64,000 bases of DNA from JANMJD01 sp963847945 (GCA_963847945.1 CAWKBX010000004.1:124001-188000), one strand, 5' to 3'. Positions 8,201-18,600 are shown, counted from the first letter of the stretch. Translations and numbers: made by a program. Notes: generated by a model from the sequence alone, not told the origin.

Positions 8201-10517
8201 GGATGCCATCGATGATCGAAGTGGCGGTGATCGTGATCCCGGGCAGACCGGGCTCGTCCGGATCGGCGATGCCGTCACCGTCGAGATCGTTCCAGATCAG
8301 GTCACCGATCGCGCCCGGGCCGCGATAGCCGAAGTCCTGGGTATCGCTGGTCGGTGCCGCGGCGGTGAGCGTGACGGTCGAGGTGTTGGCCGTGCCGGTG
8401 CCGTCGGCGTCGAAGGTCGGCGTGACGCCGGCCGGAAGCGTCGCCGCGTCGACCGCCACGGTGAACACCCCGAGCGGGAGCCCAGCAGCCGTGTACACGC
8501 CGTTGCCGTCCGTGGTGGCCGAGTAGAGCACGATCGAACCGTCGATGGTTGTCGTGATCGTGACGGTGACCCCGGGGATCCCCGGTTCCCCGGCATCCTG
8601 CGTGCCATCGCCGTCGAGATCGACCCACACCACGTCACCGATTGAGCCCGGGCCCTGGTAGCCGAAGTCCTGGGTGTCGCTGGTTGGGGCGGCGGCCGTC
8701 AGCGTGACCGCTGCGGTGTTGTCGTTGCCTCCGTCGGGGTCGCCGGTGGGGAGGACCCCAGGCGGCAGGGTTGTCGGGTCGACGGTGACGGTGAAGTCGC
8801 CGAGGGCGAGCCCACTGATCTCGTACGCACCGGTGGGACCGGTCGTGGCGGTATAGGTGACCGGCGAGCCGTTGATCGTCGTGGTGACAGTGACCGTGAC
8901 CCCCGGAAGGCCCGGTTCGCCGACGTCGACGATGCCGTCGCCGTCGAGGTCGTTCCAGATCAGGTCACCGATGACTCCCGGCCCTTGGTACCCGAAGTCC
9001 TCAGCGTCGGAGCTCGGGGCGGCGGTGGTCAGGGTGACGGTCGAGGTGTTGTCCTTCGTCGCATCGGGATCACCGGTCTGCGTCATCCCGGCCGGAAGGG
9101 CGGTCGGATCGACCACCACGGTGTAGCTGCCGAGGGGGAGCCCGGCGATCAGGTAGGCGCCCGACGCATCGGTGACCGCGGTGTAGATGACGGTCTCACC
9201 ATTGATCACGGTGGTGACCGTGACCGTGATCCCGGCTATGCCGGGCTCGCCGACGTCGACGATGCCGTCGCCGTCGAGGTCGTTCCAGATCAGGTCACCG
9301 ATCACGCCGTTGCCGGTGTATCCGAAGTCCTGGGTGTCGACGGTCGGGGCCGCGGCGGTCAGGGTGACGGTCGAGGTGTTGGCGGTCCCTGTTCCATCCG
9401 CGTCGTAGGTCTGAACCATCGCCGTCGGCAAGGTGGTCTCATCGATGGTGACGGTGAAGTCGCCGAGGGGGAGTCCGGCGATGGTGTAGGTGCCGTCGGG
9501 TCCGGTGGTCGTGGTGTACGTGATCGGCGACCCGGCGATGGTGGTCGTGATCGTGACGGTCACCCCAGGAATCCCCGGTTCGCCCGGCTCCTGCACCCCG
9601 TCGGCGTCGAGGTCGTTCCAGATCTGGTTGCCGATGGCGCCGGCGCCCTGGTACCCGAAGTCCTGGGTGTCGCTGGTTGGGGCGGCGTCGGTCAGGGTGA
9701 CGGCCGCGGTGTTGTCGTTGCCTCCGTCGGGGTCGCCGGTGGGGAGGACTCCCGGCGGCAGGGCCGTCGGGTCGACGGTGACGGTGAAGTTACCGAGGGG
9801 GAGTCCGGCGACCTCGTAGGTGCCGTCGGGGCCGGTAGTCGTGGTGTACGTGACCGGGGACCCGGCGATCGTGGTGGTGATGGTGACGGTGACTCCGGGC
9901 ATGCCGGGCTCACCAGGGTCGACGATGCCGTCGCCGTTGAGGTCGTTCCAGATCAGGTCGCCGATCGAGCCGGGACCTTGGTATCCGAAGTCCTGAACGT
10001 CTGAGACCGGGTTGGCCACGGTCAAGGTGACGGTCGAGGTGCCGTCCCTGACCGCGTCGGGGTCTCCCGTTGGCGCAACACCCGGTGGGAGCGTGGCCTC
10101 GTCGACGGTGACGGTGAAGGTGGTCAGCGGCAGTCCGTCGAATTGATAGGTGCCGTCGGGGCCGGTCATCGTGGTCACCGTGAAGGTCGACCCGCCGATC
10201 GTCGCCGTCGCCGTGATCGTGACCCCCGGAATGCCGGGCTCACCCGGATCCTGGAACCCATCGCCGTCGAGGTCGTTCCACACCTTGTCACCGATCGAGC
10301 CGGGTCCGGCGTAGCCGAAGTCCTGGGTGTCGCTGATCGGTGCCGCCACCGTCAGCGAGACCGCAGAGGTGTTGAGGGTGGCGATGCCGTCGGCGTCGAA
10401 GGTCTGGGCGACTCCGGTGGGCAGGCCGGCCGGGTCGATGGTGACGGTGAAGTCGCCGAGGGGGAGTCCGGTGACGTTGTACGCCCCGTTGGCGTCGGTG
10501 GTGGCCGTGTAGGTCAC
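5205..10517 (-). CDS. Giant SdrD-B surface protein 1, C-terminal segment with LPKTG anchor
   Basis: Last third (about 1,770 residues) of a giant secreted protein whose earlier parts are the next two minus-strand segments. It contains about 12 modules of roughly 110 residues with heads like GSIGDLIWNDLNGDG and linkers like GDFTVTVDPATLPPGV, then three diverged Cna-B/SdrD-B modules (about 5,500-6,330). The C terminus is a classical sorting signal: LPKTGG, a hydrophobic span (VGLQVSLLGLLLVAV) and a basic tail RRRK. Sortase should cleave between Thr and Gly and link the protein to peptidoglycan or pilin. The segment has no signal peptide of its own, and its first in-phase GTG falls inside a module. 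It therefore looks like a fragment created by a one-base phase shift near 10,525-10,540, not a separate gene. Confidence 0.9.
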   Translation of the reverse strand: MTYTATTDANGAYNVTGLPLGDFTVTIDPAGLPTGVAQTFDADGIATLNTSAVSLTVAAPISDTQDFGYAGPGSIGDKVWNDLDGDGFQDPGEPGIPGVTITATATIGGSTFTVTTMTGPDGTYQFDGLPLTTFTVTVDEATLPPGVAPTGDPDAVRDGTSTVTLTVANPVSDVQDFGYQGPGSIGDLIWNDLNGDGIVDPGEPGMPGVTVTITTTIAGSPVTYTTTTGPDGTYEVAGLPLGNFTVTVDPTALPPGVLPTGDPDGGNDNTAAVTLTDAAPTSDTQDFGYQGAGAIGNQIWNDLDADGVQEPGEPGIPGVTVTITTTIAGSPITYTTTTGPDGTYTIAGLPLGDFTVTIDETTLPTAMVQTYDADGTGTANTSTVTLTAAAPTVDTQDFGYTGNGVIGDLIWNDLDGDGIVDVGEPGIAGITVTVTTVINGETVIYTAVTDASGAYLIAGLPLGSYTVVVDPTALPAGMTQTGDPDATKDNTSTVTLTTAAPSSDAEDFGYQGPGVIGDLIWNDLDGDGIVDVGEPGLPGVTVTVTTTINGSPVTYTATTGPTGAYEISGLALGDFTVTVDPTTLPPGVLPTGDPDGGNDNTAAVTLTAAAPTSDTQDFGYQGPGSIGDVVWVDLDGDGTQDAGEPGIPGVTVTITTTIDGSIVLYSATTDGNGVYTAAGLPLGVFTVAVDAATLPAGVTPTFDADGTGTANTSTVTLTAAAPTSDTQDFGYRGPGAIGDLIWNDLDGDGIADPDEPGLPGITITATSIIDGIPVTVSTVTGPDGSYSLAGLPLGEWTVAVDPATLPPGVVPTGDPDGTTDNTTVVTLTAATPTSDAQDFGYQGPGAIGDLIWNDLNGNRVAELGEPGLPGVTVTITTTIAGSPVAYTTTTGPDGTYEVAGLPLGAFTVAVDPADIPAGLNPTSDPDGGNDHTSAVTLTAAAPTSDTQDFGYTGPGVIGDLIWNDLDGDGTQDPGEPGIPGVTVSVTTLVNGSPVTYTSTTAPDGSYEFVGLPLGTFTVAVDPSTLPPGVVPTGDPDGGNDSTSTLTLTAAAPTSDTQDFGYQGPGTIGDLIWNDQDGDGIRDPGEPGLPGVTVTITTTVAGAPVAYTTTTEPDGTYSVSGLPLGDFTVTVDPATLPVGVQPTGDPDGGNDHTAAVTLTAAVPTSDTQDFGYQGPGSIGDLVWSDLNSNGVVDPDEPGIPGIDITITTTIAGTTVTYTTTTGPDGTYSVPGLPLGSYTVTLDPSDLPAGSLPTGDGDGLATPNVSVTTLTALDPTTDTQDFGQHLPARIGDLIWNDLNGNGLQDPDEPGIGGVTVHLTGTDGFGQSVDLTAVTSASGAYLFSNLVPGVYTITVTPPSGYAVAPVQQGTDPEIDSNGLTTTVTLTSGMGALGVDTGLFIPANLSGKVYADLDVGGSPDPADPGIPGVTLTLTGTNGLGEAITLTTTTGPDGTFQFPNLPPGNYTVTETQPPAWSDGADTSPPGTTSSTNDVITQITVTSGNPVAGLLFGEQGWPVTGKVMVDDTGGPVPGVTLTLRGIDVLGNPVERTVVTKSCNTTNATDCVEGGYEFSNVPPGTYTLVETQPPGFGQGTVEPTDSIEIVVSGGPVVGQDFSEKTSSLAGVVYVDVNNNGVHDPGEAINPGVTITLVGVDVNGKPVNLTTTSGSDGTWSFPHLIAGEYTITQTQPASLNDGATTAGTVGGAVSPNVITVQLAPGVAATNYLFGDVPKSQAGQLPKTGGSPTFPLGVGLQVSLLGLLLVAVGRRRKAQPQQR

Positions 10518-13500
10518 GAGTGATCCGGCGATCGATCGCGGCGATCGTGACCGGCACCCCGGCGATGCCGGGTTCGCCCGGGTCTTGGACTCCGTCGGAG
10601 TTCAGGTCGGTCCACACGAAGTTCCCGATCGCCCCAAGGCCCTGGTAACCGAAGTCTTGGACCTCTGACGTCGGTGCTGCCGCGGTGAGCGTCACCACCG
10701 AGCTGCCGTCCTTGGTGGCATCGGGGTCGCCGGTGACGGTCAGCCCGGCGGGGAGGGAGAGCGGGTCGACGGTGACCGTCCAGTCGCCGAGCGGGAGCCC
10801 GTCGAAGGAGTAGGAGCCGTCGGGCCCGGTCGTGGTCGTCAACGTGACCGGCGTGCCGCCAATGGTCGTGGTGATCGTGACGGTGACCCCGGGGAGGCCC
10901 GGCTCGCCGGCATCGAGGATGCCGTCGCCGTTGAGGTCGTTCCAAACCACGTCGCCGATGGCGCCGGGTCCCTGGTAACCGAAGTCTTGATTGGTCACGG
11001 CCGGGGTGGCGACGGTCAGGGTGACGGCCGACCTGTTCAACGTGCCGGTGCCGTCGGCGTCGAACGTCGCCTCAACCCCGGCGGGCAGCGTGGTGTCGGT
11101 GACGGTGACGGTGAAGGCCCCGAGGGGGAGGCCCCCGACGGTGTATCCACCGGTGGCATCGGTGGTCGCGGTGTAGGTCAAGGTAGCTCCATCGACCACG
11201 GTCGTGATCGTGACGGCCACACCGGCAATGCCCGGTTCACCGGCGTCCTGCACGCCGTTGCCGTCGACGTCGATCCAGATGCGGTCGCCGATCGAGCCGG
11301 GGCCCTGGTAGCCGAAGTCCTGCGTGTCGGAGGTCGGAGTGGCGGCGCTGAGGGTGACGGCCGCAGTGTTGTCGTTGCCTCCGTCGGGATCACCCGTCGG
11401 AAGAACGCCCGCGGGCAGCGTCGTTGGGTCGACGGTGACGGCGTAGTCGCCGAGCGGGAGGCCATCGACGTTGTACGCCCCGTTGGCGTCGGTTGTCGTC
11501 GTATAGGTGAGCGTGGTTCCGCCGACGGTGGTGGTCAGCGTGACCCCCGCCCCCGGGATGCCCGGTTCGCCCGGGTCGGCGATGCCGTCGCGGTTGAGGT
11601 CGTTCCAGATCAGGTTGCCGATCGCGCCGGGGCCCTGGTAGCCGAAGTCCTGCGTGTCGGAGGTCGGGGTGGCGACGGTGAGGGTGACCGTGGCGGTGTT
11701 GTCGTTGCCTCCGTCGGGATCGCCCGTCGGGAGCATTCCCCCTGGCAGCGTGGCGGGGTCGACCGTCACGATCCACGCCCCGAGCGGCAGCCCCGTGAAC
11801 GAGTACGAGCCGTCGGGGCCCGTCGTGGTCGTCAGCGTGACCGGCGCTCCGGCGATGGTGGTGGTGATCGTGACGGCAACCCCCGGGAGACCGGGTTCGC
11901 CCGGGTCGACCGTGCCGTCGCCGTCGAGGTCATTCCAGATCAGGTCTCCGATCGCACCGGGACCTTGGTAGCCGAAGTCCTGCGTGTCGCTGGTCGGTGC
12001 CGCCGCGGTCAGGGCAACGACTGAAGTGTTGGCCGTCGCGATGCCATCGGCGTCGAACGTCTGGATGACCCCGGCGGGCACGGTGGCCGGGTCGGTGGTG
12101 ACCGTGAACGAACCGAGCGGCAGCCCGGCAACGTTGTAGGCGCCCGCGGCGTCGGTGGTGGCGGAGTAGACCACGGGCGAACCGGCGATGATCGTCGTGA
12201 TCGTGACGGAGACCCCGGCCAATCCGGGTTCTCCGGCGTCCTGCACGCCGTCACCGTTGATGTCGATCCACACGAAGTTGCCGATCGCCCCGGGCCCTTG
12301 GTAGCCGAAGTCCTGCACGTCCGAGGTCGGAGCGGCGACGGTGAGGGTGACGGCGGCGGTGTGGTCGTTGCCGCCGTCGGGATCGCCGGTCGGCAGTACA
12401 CCGGCGGGCAGCGTGGCGGGATCGACCGTGACGGTGAAGTCGCCGAGCGGGAGCCCGTCGATGAGATAGGTGCCGGTCGCGTCGGTCACGGCGGTGTAGG
12501 TCACCGGCGAGCCGTCGATGGTCGTGGTCACTGTGACGGTCACCCCGGGCAGCCCCGGTTCGCCCGGGTCGGCGATGCCATTTCCGTTGAGGTCGTTCCA
12601 GATGAGGTCGCCGATCGAGCCCGGCCCCTGATACCCGAAGTCCTCGACCTCCGATGTCGGGGCGGCCGCCGTCAGCGTGACCGTCGAGGTGTTGTCGTCG
12701 ATGGCATCGGGGTCACCGGTCTGCACCACGCCGACGGGCAATGTCGCCGCATCGACGGTGACCGTCCACAAGCCGAGGGGCAACCCGGTAAAGCCGTAGG
12801 AACCGTCGGAGCCGGTGACCGTCGAGACGGTGATCGACGCTGCTCCGAGGCTCAGAGTCGCGGTCACGGTGACCCCCGGGATGCCCGGTTCGCCGGGATC
12901 GGCCGTGCCGTTGCCGTTGAGGTCGTTCCAGATCAGGTCGCCGATCGCGCCGGGACCCTGGTAGCCGAAGTCCTGCGCGTCGCTCGTCGGGGCCGCCGCG
13001 GTCAGAGCGACCGCGGAGGTGTCGGCGGTGGCGATGCCATCGGCGTCGAACGTTTCGACCATGCCGGCGGGCAACGACGCCGGGATCACGGCGACGGTGT
13101 AGTCCCCAAGGGGGAGCCCCGTGATCGTGTAGCCGCCGGTGACGTCGGTCGTCGTGGTGTAGGTGACCGTCGCGCCATCAACGACCGTGGTGACGCGGAC
13201 CGACACGCCGGGGAGGCCCGGTTCGCCGGCGTCTTGCACGCCGTCGCCATTCACGTCGGTCCACACGAAGTCGCCGATCGAGCCGGGACCCTGGTAGCCG
13301 AAGTCCTGGATGTCGGAGGTCGGCGCGGCCGCGGTCAGGGCGATTGCGGCGGTGTTGTCGTTGCCGCCGTCGGGATCTCCCGTCGGCAGCACTCCGGCCG
13401 GCAGGGTGGTCGCATCGACGGTGACGGTGTAGTCGCCGAGGGGGAGGCCGTCGACGAGGTAGGTCCCGTCGGCATCCGTCGTCGCGGTGTAGGTCACCGG

Positions 13501-16500
13501 TGAGCCGCCGATGGTCGTGGTGATCGAGACGGTGACGCCCGGGAGACCGGGTTCGCCCGGGTCGTGGATGCCGTCGCCGTTGAGGTCGTTCCAGATCAGG
13601 TCGCCGATGGCGCCGGGGCCCTGGTAGCCGAAGTCCTGTGCGTCGGAGGTCGGCGCAGCCGCGGTGAGGGTCACGGTGGCGGTGTGGTCGTTGCCGCCGT
13701 CGGGGTCGCCGGTCGCCAGGACCCCGGGGGGCAGGGTGGCCGGGTCGACCGTCACGGTCCATGCCCCGAGCGGCAGGCCGTCGAACGTGTAGGTGCCGTC
13801 GGGGCCGGTGGTCGTGGTCAAGGTCACGGGCTGTCCGTTGACGGTGGCGCTGACGGTCACCGTCACCCCGGGAAGGCCGGGTTCGCCCGGATCGACGATG
13901 CCGTCGCCGTTGAGGTCGTTCCAGACCAGATCACCGATGTGACCGGGGCCGCGGTAGCCGAAGTCCTGGGCGTCCGAAGTCGGCGCGGCCGCCGTCAGCT
14001 CGACGATCGAGGCATTGGCGGTTCCGGTGCCATCGGCGTCGAAGGTCGGGGTCGCTCCGGTTGGCAGCGTCGTCGGATCGACGGCCACGGTGAACGAGCC
14101 GAGGGGGAGCCCGGCGACGTTGTAGGCGCCGCTGGCGTCGGTGGTGGCCGAGTAGAGCACGATCGAACCGTTGATGGTGGTCGTGATCGTGACCGTGACG
14201 CCGGGGATGCCGGGCTCACCGACATCCTGGATTCCGTCGCCGTTGGTGTCGATCCAGACGAAGTTCCCGATCGCCCCGAGGCCCTGGTACCCGAAGTCCT
14301 GCACGTCGCTGGTCGGCGTCTCCGCAGTGAGGCTGACCGTCGCCGTGCTGTCGTTGCCACCGTTGGGATCGCCGGTGTTGGTCACCCCGGCGGGAAGCGT
14401 GGCCAGATCGACGGTCACGGTGTAGTCGCCGAGGGGGAGCCCGTCGACCAGGTATGCCCCGGTCGGGCCGGTGATCGCCGAGTAGGTGACCGGCGCGCCG
14501 TTGATCGTCGTGGTCACCGTGACCGTCACGCCGGGAAGGCCGGGTTCGCCCGGGTCCTGGATGCCGTCGCCGTTGAGGTCGTTCCAGATCAGGTCGCCGA
14601 TCGCGCCCGGCCCCTGGTAGCCGAAGTCCTGCACGTCCGACGACGGGGCCGCCGCGGTCAAGGTGACCGACGAGGTGTTGTCGTTCGTCGCGTCCGGGTC
14701 ACCGGTCTGGGTCAATCCGGCGGGCAAACCGGCGGAATCGACGGTCAGCGTGTACGTCCCGAGCGGCAGCCCCGACACGAGGTAGGCCCCCGACGCATCG
14801 GTGACGTCGGTGTACGACACCGGCTGGCCGTTGATCGTGGTGGTGATCGTGACCGTGACGCCGGGCAGGCCGGGTTCGCCCGGGTCGGCGATGCCGTCGC
14901 CGTTGAGGTCGTTCCAGATCAGGTCGCCGATCACGCCGGGCCCGGCGTAGCCGAAGTCCTGCGTGTCGGAGGTGGGGGCCGTGTCGGTCAAGGTGACCGC
15001 CGAGGTGTTGGCGGTACCGGTGCCATCGGCGTCGAAACTTGGGACCGCGCCGTCGGGCAGTGTCGCCGGGTCGACGGTGACGATGAAGTCACCGAGCGGG
15101 AGGCCCGTGACGGTGTACCCGCCGTCGGCGTCGGTGGTCGCGATGTACGTGACCGGTGCGCCGGCGATCGTCGTGGTGATCGTGACGGTGACCCCGGGGA
15201 TGCCGGGCTCGCCGGCGTCTTGGATGCCGTCGGCGTTGAGGTCGTTCCAGACGAAGTTACCGATGGCACCGGGGCCCTGGTAGCCGAAGTCCTGGATCGC
15301 GTCGTGGGGGCTGAGCAGCGACAACGTCACGGTCGACGCGCCGTCTTTGGTCGCATCGGGATCGCCCGTGTTGGTCATCCCCGGGGGAAGCGTGGTCGCA
15401 TCGACGGTCACGGTGTAGTCGCCGAGGGGAAGCCCGGTGATGTCGTACCGGCCGGTCGCGTCGGTGACCGCTGAGTAGCTGATCGGACGTGCCGGCAATG
15501 GTCACCGTGACGGTGACCTTGACGCCGGGAATGCCAGGTTCGCCGAGGTCGACGATGCCGTCGCCATTGAGGTCGTTCCAGATCAGGTCACCGATCGAGC
15601 CGGGGCCCTGATATCCGAAGTCCTGCACGTCGGAGGCGGGCACCGCCGCAGTCAGCGTGACGGTCGAGGTGTTGTCCTCGGTCGAGTCGGGGTCGCCGGT
15701 CTGCAGCATGCCGCCGCCGGGAAGGGTCGTCGAGTCGACGTTGACCGTGAACGTGGCGAGCGGCAGCCCGGCGATGAGGTAGGACCCGTCGGGGCCGGTG
15801 ACCGCCGAAACCGTGATCGTCGCTCCACCAACGGTGGCCGTCGCCGTGACTTTGACGCCCGGGATTCCGGGCTCGCCCGGGTCTTGGAACCCGTCACCGT
15901 CGAGGTCGTTCCAGATCTTGTCGCCGATCTTTCCCGGCCCCTGATACCCGAAGTCCTGGGTGTCCGACGTGGGAGTCGCGGCCGCCAACGTGACCACCGA
16001 TGTGTTGGCGGTGGCGATGCCGTCGGCATCGAAGGTCTGGGTGATGCCCGCCGGGAGCGACGCCGAGTCGACCGTCACGGTGAAGTCCCCGAGGGGGAGC
16101 CCGGCGACGGTGTAGCCGCCACTCAAGTCGGTGGTGGTGGTGTAGGTCACGGGTGAACCGGCGATCGTGGTGGTGATCGTGATCGTCACCCCGGCGAGCC
16201 CAGGCTCCGCGGCATCTTGAATGCCGTCGGCGTTGACATCGATCCAGACGAAGTCGCCGATCGAACCGGGGCCTTGGTAGCCGAAGTCCTGCACATCCGA
16301 GGTCGGGGCGGCGGCCGTGAGCGTCACCGTCGACGTGCCGTCCTTGGTGGTGTCGGGGTCGCCGGTGATGATCAGCCCGGCGGGGACGGTGGTCGAGTCG
16401 ACCGCAACGGTCCAGTCGCCAAGGGGCAAGCCGGTGAACTGGTAGGTCCCGTCAGGGCCGGTCGTGGTCGTGAACGAGACGGGTGAGCCGCCGATCGTGG

Positions 16501-18600
16501 CCGTCACGGTGACCTTCACGCCGGGGATGCCGGGCTCGCCCGGGTCTTGGAGCCCGTCACCATCGAGGTCGTTCCAGATCTTGTCGCCGATCTCGCCGGG
16601 TCCCTGGTAGCCGAAGTCCTGGTCGACCACGGTGGGCGCGGCGGCCGTCAACGTAGTGCTCGAAGTGTTCGGTGTCGTCGTGCCGTCGGCGTCGAACGTC
16701 GGGAGCATCCCGGCGGGGAGCGAGGTGGAATCAACCGTCACCGTGAACGTGCCCAGCGGCAACCCGCTGACCAGGTACTGACCGTCGGGTCCGGTGGTCG
16801 CGGGGTACGTCACGGTTGCGCCCCCGACGGTTGTGGTCAGCGTCACCTTGACGCCGGGGATGCCGGCTTCGCCGGGGTCCTGAACCCCGTCACCGTTGAT
16901 GTCGAGCCACACGAAGTCGCCGATGGAGCCCGGGCCTTGATACGCGAAGTCTTGGATGAGCGAGGCCGGTGCGGCCTCGGTGAGCGTGATCGCCGATGTA
17001 TGCGGGGTGGCGACGCCGTCAGCATCGCCGGTGGGTAGCACACCGGTCGGGAGCGTTGTCGGGTCGACCGTGACGGCGTAGGCGCCGAGGGGCAACCCTT
17101 CAACCAGGTACTTGCCGGTGTCGTCGGTCGTGGCGGTGTAGGTGATCGGTGAGCCGCCGATGGTCGTGGTCAGTGTCACTTTGACGCCGGGGATGCCGGG
17201 TTCGCCCGGGTCCTGGGTGCCGTCGCCGTCGAGGTCATTCCAGACGACATCGCCGATCTTGCCGGGTCCCTGGTAGCCGAAGTCCTGGACATCCGATGCC
17301 GGTGCGGCGACGGTCAACGTGACAGCGGAGGTTCCGTCGTTCGTGGTGTCGGGATCGCCGGTTTGCAGCACGCCGCCGGGCAACGTGGTCGCATCAATCT
17401 TGACCGAGTACGCCCCGAGGGGCATCTGGGTGAACTGATAGGTCCCGTCGGCTGCGGTGGTGGCGGTGTAGACGACCGAGAACACGCCGGCGGTCAGCGT
17501 CGCGGTGACCTTGACGCCGGGAATGCCCGGCTCGCCCGGATCCTGGGTGCCGTCGCCGTTGAGATCGTTCCAGATCGTGTCGCCGATGGTCCCGGGGCCG
17601 CGATAGCCGAAGTCCTGCGTATCGCTGGTCGGCACTGCTGCGGTCAGGGTGACCGTCGAGGTGTTGGCCGTGGTTGTGCCGTCAGCGTCGAACGTCGGGG
17701 CAACGCCGGCGGGCAATGACACCGGGTTGACCGCCACGGTGAAGTCGCCGAGTGGCAGGCCGGCGATCGTGTAGCCGCCGGTTGCGTCGGTCGTCGTGGT
17801 GTAGGTCACCGGTGAACCGGCGATGGCGGTGGTGATCGTGATGCTCACACCGGGGATGCCGGGTTCGCCCGCGTCCTGGATTCCGTCACCGTCCAGGTCG
17901 GTCCAGACGAAGTTGCCAATCGATCCTGCGCCCTTGTAGCCGAAGTCCTGCGTCGTCACCGCCGGAGTCGCGACGGTGAGGGTGACCGTCGAGGAGTTGG
18001 CTGTCGCGAGTCCGTCGTTGTCGAACGTCTGGGTGAGACCGGCAGGCAATGTCGCCGGGTCGACGGTCACGATGTAGTCACCGAGCGGAAGCCCGGCGGC
18101 GGTGTATGCCCCGGTCGCGTCGGTGAATGCGGTATACGTGACGGGCGAACCGGCGATCGTCGTCGTCAGGGTGAGCTTGACTCCGGGGATGCCGGGCTCG
18201 CCGACGTCCTGCACCCCGTCGCCGTTGAGATCGTTCCAGATGTAATTACCGATCGATCCGGCTCCCTGGTACCCAAAGTCCTGCACGCTCGACGAGAGGT
18301 TGGCCACATCGAGCGTCACCGCAGAGGTGTTGTCCTTCGTGGCGTCGGGGTCACCGGTCTGGGTCATGCCCGCCGGCAGAGTCGTTGTATCGACGGCCAC
18401 CGTGTAGCTGCCAAGGGGCAGATCAACCAGGTGATACGTGCCGGTTGCGTCGGTCGTCGCGGTGAATGTGGTCGGCACGCCGGCGATGGTGGTCGTTCCG
18501 GTGACCTTGACGCCCGGAATTCCGGGTTCGCCCGCATCTTGGATGCCATCGCCGTTGCGGTCGTTCCAGATGACATCGCCGATGGTGCCAAGCGCTTCGC
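6340..18600 (-). repeat. Coding array of about 37 SdrD-B modules of about 330 bp
   Basis: Inside giant gene 1, modules of about 330 bp follow one another for 12 kb. Each encodes a head (IGDLIWNDLxGDGxxDPGEPG), a strand block (VTVTITTTIxGxPVTYT), TGPDGTY, GLPLGDFTVTVD and a tail. Two tail classes are visible: type A (TGDPDGGNDNTAAVTL) and type B (TFDADGTGTANTSTVTL). From about 16.1 kb leftwards the order is mostly B-A-A repeated, giving a superunit of about 1 kb. The Asp-rich heads (DLNGDGIQDPGE) resemble the calcium-binding loops of SdrD-B domains. Confidence 0.9.
10288..15498 (-). CDS. Giant SdrD-B surface protein 1, middle segment
   Basis: Middle part (about 15,490 to about 10,535) of giant gene 1, holding about 15 SdrD-B-like modules and nothing else recognisable. 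It begins with an in-frame TTG in mid-module (ISYSAVTDATG completes a module started in the upstream segment). Below about 10,535 the frame turns into Arg/His-rich out-of-phase sequence, so the true C-terminal continuation is the 5205-10517 frame. At both junctions deletion of one base restores exact module length: TIAG-TP-ISYSAV near 15,485-15,492 and VTIAAI-IAGSLVTYT near 10,525-10,540. Without frame restoration this segment has neither export signal nor wall anchor and would be non-functional. Confidence 0.85.
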   Translation of the reverse strand: MPARPISYSAVTDATGRYDITGLPLGDYTVTVDATTLPPGMTNTGDPDATKDGASTVTLSLLSPHDAIQDFGYQGPGAIGNFVWNDLNADGIQDAGEPGIPGVTVTITTTIAGAPVTYIATTDADGGYTVTGLPLGDFIVTVDPATLPDGAVPSFDADGTGTANTSAVTLTDTAPTSDTQDFGYAGPGVIGDLIWNDLNGDGIADPGEPGLPGVTVTITTTINGQPVSYTDVTDASGAYLVSGLPLGTYTLTVDSAGLPAGLTQTGDPDATNDNTSSVTLTAAAPSSDVQDFGYQGPGAIGDLIWNDLNGDGIQDPGEPGLPGVTVTVTTTINGAPVTYSAITGPTGAYLVDGLPLGDYTVTVDLATLPAGVTNTGDPNGGNDSTATVSLTAETPTSDVQDFGYQGLGAIGNFVWIDTNGDGIQDVGEPGIPGVTVTITTTINGSIVLYSATTDASGAYNVAGLPLGSFTVAVDPTTLPTGATPTFDADGTGTANASIVELTAAAPTSDAQDFGYRGPGHIGDLVWNDLNGDGIVDPGEPGLPGVTVTVSATVNGQPVTLTTTTGPDGTYTFDGLPLGAWTVTVDPATLPPGVLATGDPDGGNDHTATVTLTAAAPTSDAQDFGYQGPGAIGDLIWNDLNGDGIHDPGEPGLPGVTVSITTTIGGSPVTYTATTDADGTYLVDGLPLGDYTVTVDATTLPAGVLPTGDPDGGNDNTAAIALTAAAPTSDIQDFGYQGPGSIGDFVWTDVNGDGVQDAGEPGLPGVSVRVTTVVDGATVTYTTTTDVTGGYTITGLPLGDYTVAVIPASLPAGMVETFDADGIATADTSAVALTAAAPTSDAQDFGYQGPGAIGDLIWNDLNGNGTADPGEPGIPGVTVTATLSLGAASITVSTVTGSDGSYGFTGLPLGLWTVTVDAATLPVGVVQTGDPDAIDDNTSTVTLTAAAPTSEVEDFGYQGPGSIGDLIWNDLNGNGIADPGEPGLPGVTVTVTTTIDGSPVTYTAVTDATGTYLIDGLPLGDFTVTVDPATLPAGVLPTGDPDGGNDHTAAVTLTVAAPTSDVQDFGYQGPGAIGNFVWIDINGDGVQDAGEPGLAGVSVTITTIIAGSPVVYSATTDAAGAYNVAGLPLGSFTVTTDPATVPAGVIQTFDADGIATANTSVVALTAAAPTSDTQDFGYQGPGAIGDLIWNDLDGDGTVDPGEPGLPGVAVTITTTIAGAPVTLTTTTGPDGSYSFTGLPLGAWIVTVDPATLPGGMLPTGDPDGGNDNTATVTLTVATPTSDTQDFGYQGPGAIGNLIWNDLNRDGIADPGEPGIPGAGVTLTTTVGGTTLTYTTTTDANGAYNVDGLPLGDYAVTVDPTTLPAGVLPTGDPDGGNDNTAAVTLSAATPTSDTQDFGYQGPGSIGDRIWIDVDGNGVQDAGEPGIAGVAVTITTVVDGATLTYTATTDATGGYTVGGLPLGAFTVTVTDTTLPAGVEATFDADGTGTLNRSAVTLTVATPAVTNQDFGYQGPGAIGDVVWNDLNGDGILDAGEPGLPGVTVTITTTIGGTPVTLTTTTGPDGSYSFDGLPLGDWTVTVDPLSLPAGLTVTGDPDATKDGSSVVTLTAAAPTSEVQDFGYQGLGAIGNFVWTDLNSDGVQDPGEPGIAGVPVTIAAIDRRITRDLHGHHRRQRGVQRHRTPPRRLHRHHRPGRPAHRSRPDLRRRRHRHPQHLCGLADGGGTDQRHPGLRLRRTRLDR

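Noticed and set aside
15257..15485. Arg/His-rich C-terminal tail of the giant gene 1 N-terminal frame treated as a real domain
   Set aside because: It is the out-of-phase reading of the next module; the correct phase over the same DNA gives standard module sequence.
10525..15495. Programmed +1 frameshifting as explanation of the giant gene breaks
   Set aside because: The five sites share no slippery codon, rare codon or downstream structure that I can see, and shifts also occur in unrelated DUF58 and murG. Kept only as a fallback if reads confirm the bases.
6340..18600. Regularly spaced repeats considered as a CRISPR array
   Set aside because: The period is about 330 bp, the repeats differ by many silent and conservative changes, and they translate into SdrD-B modules. 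No cas gene is present.
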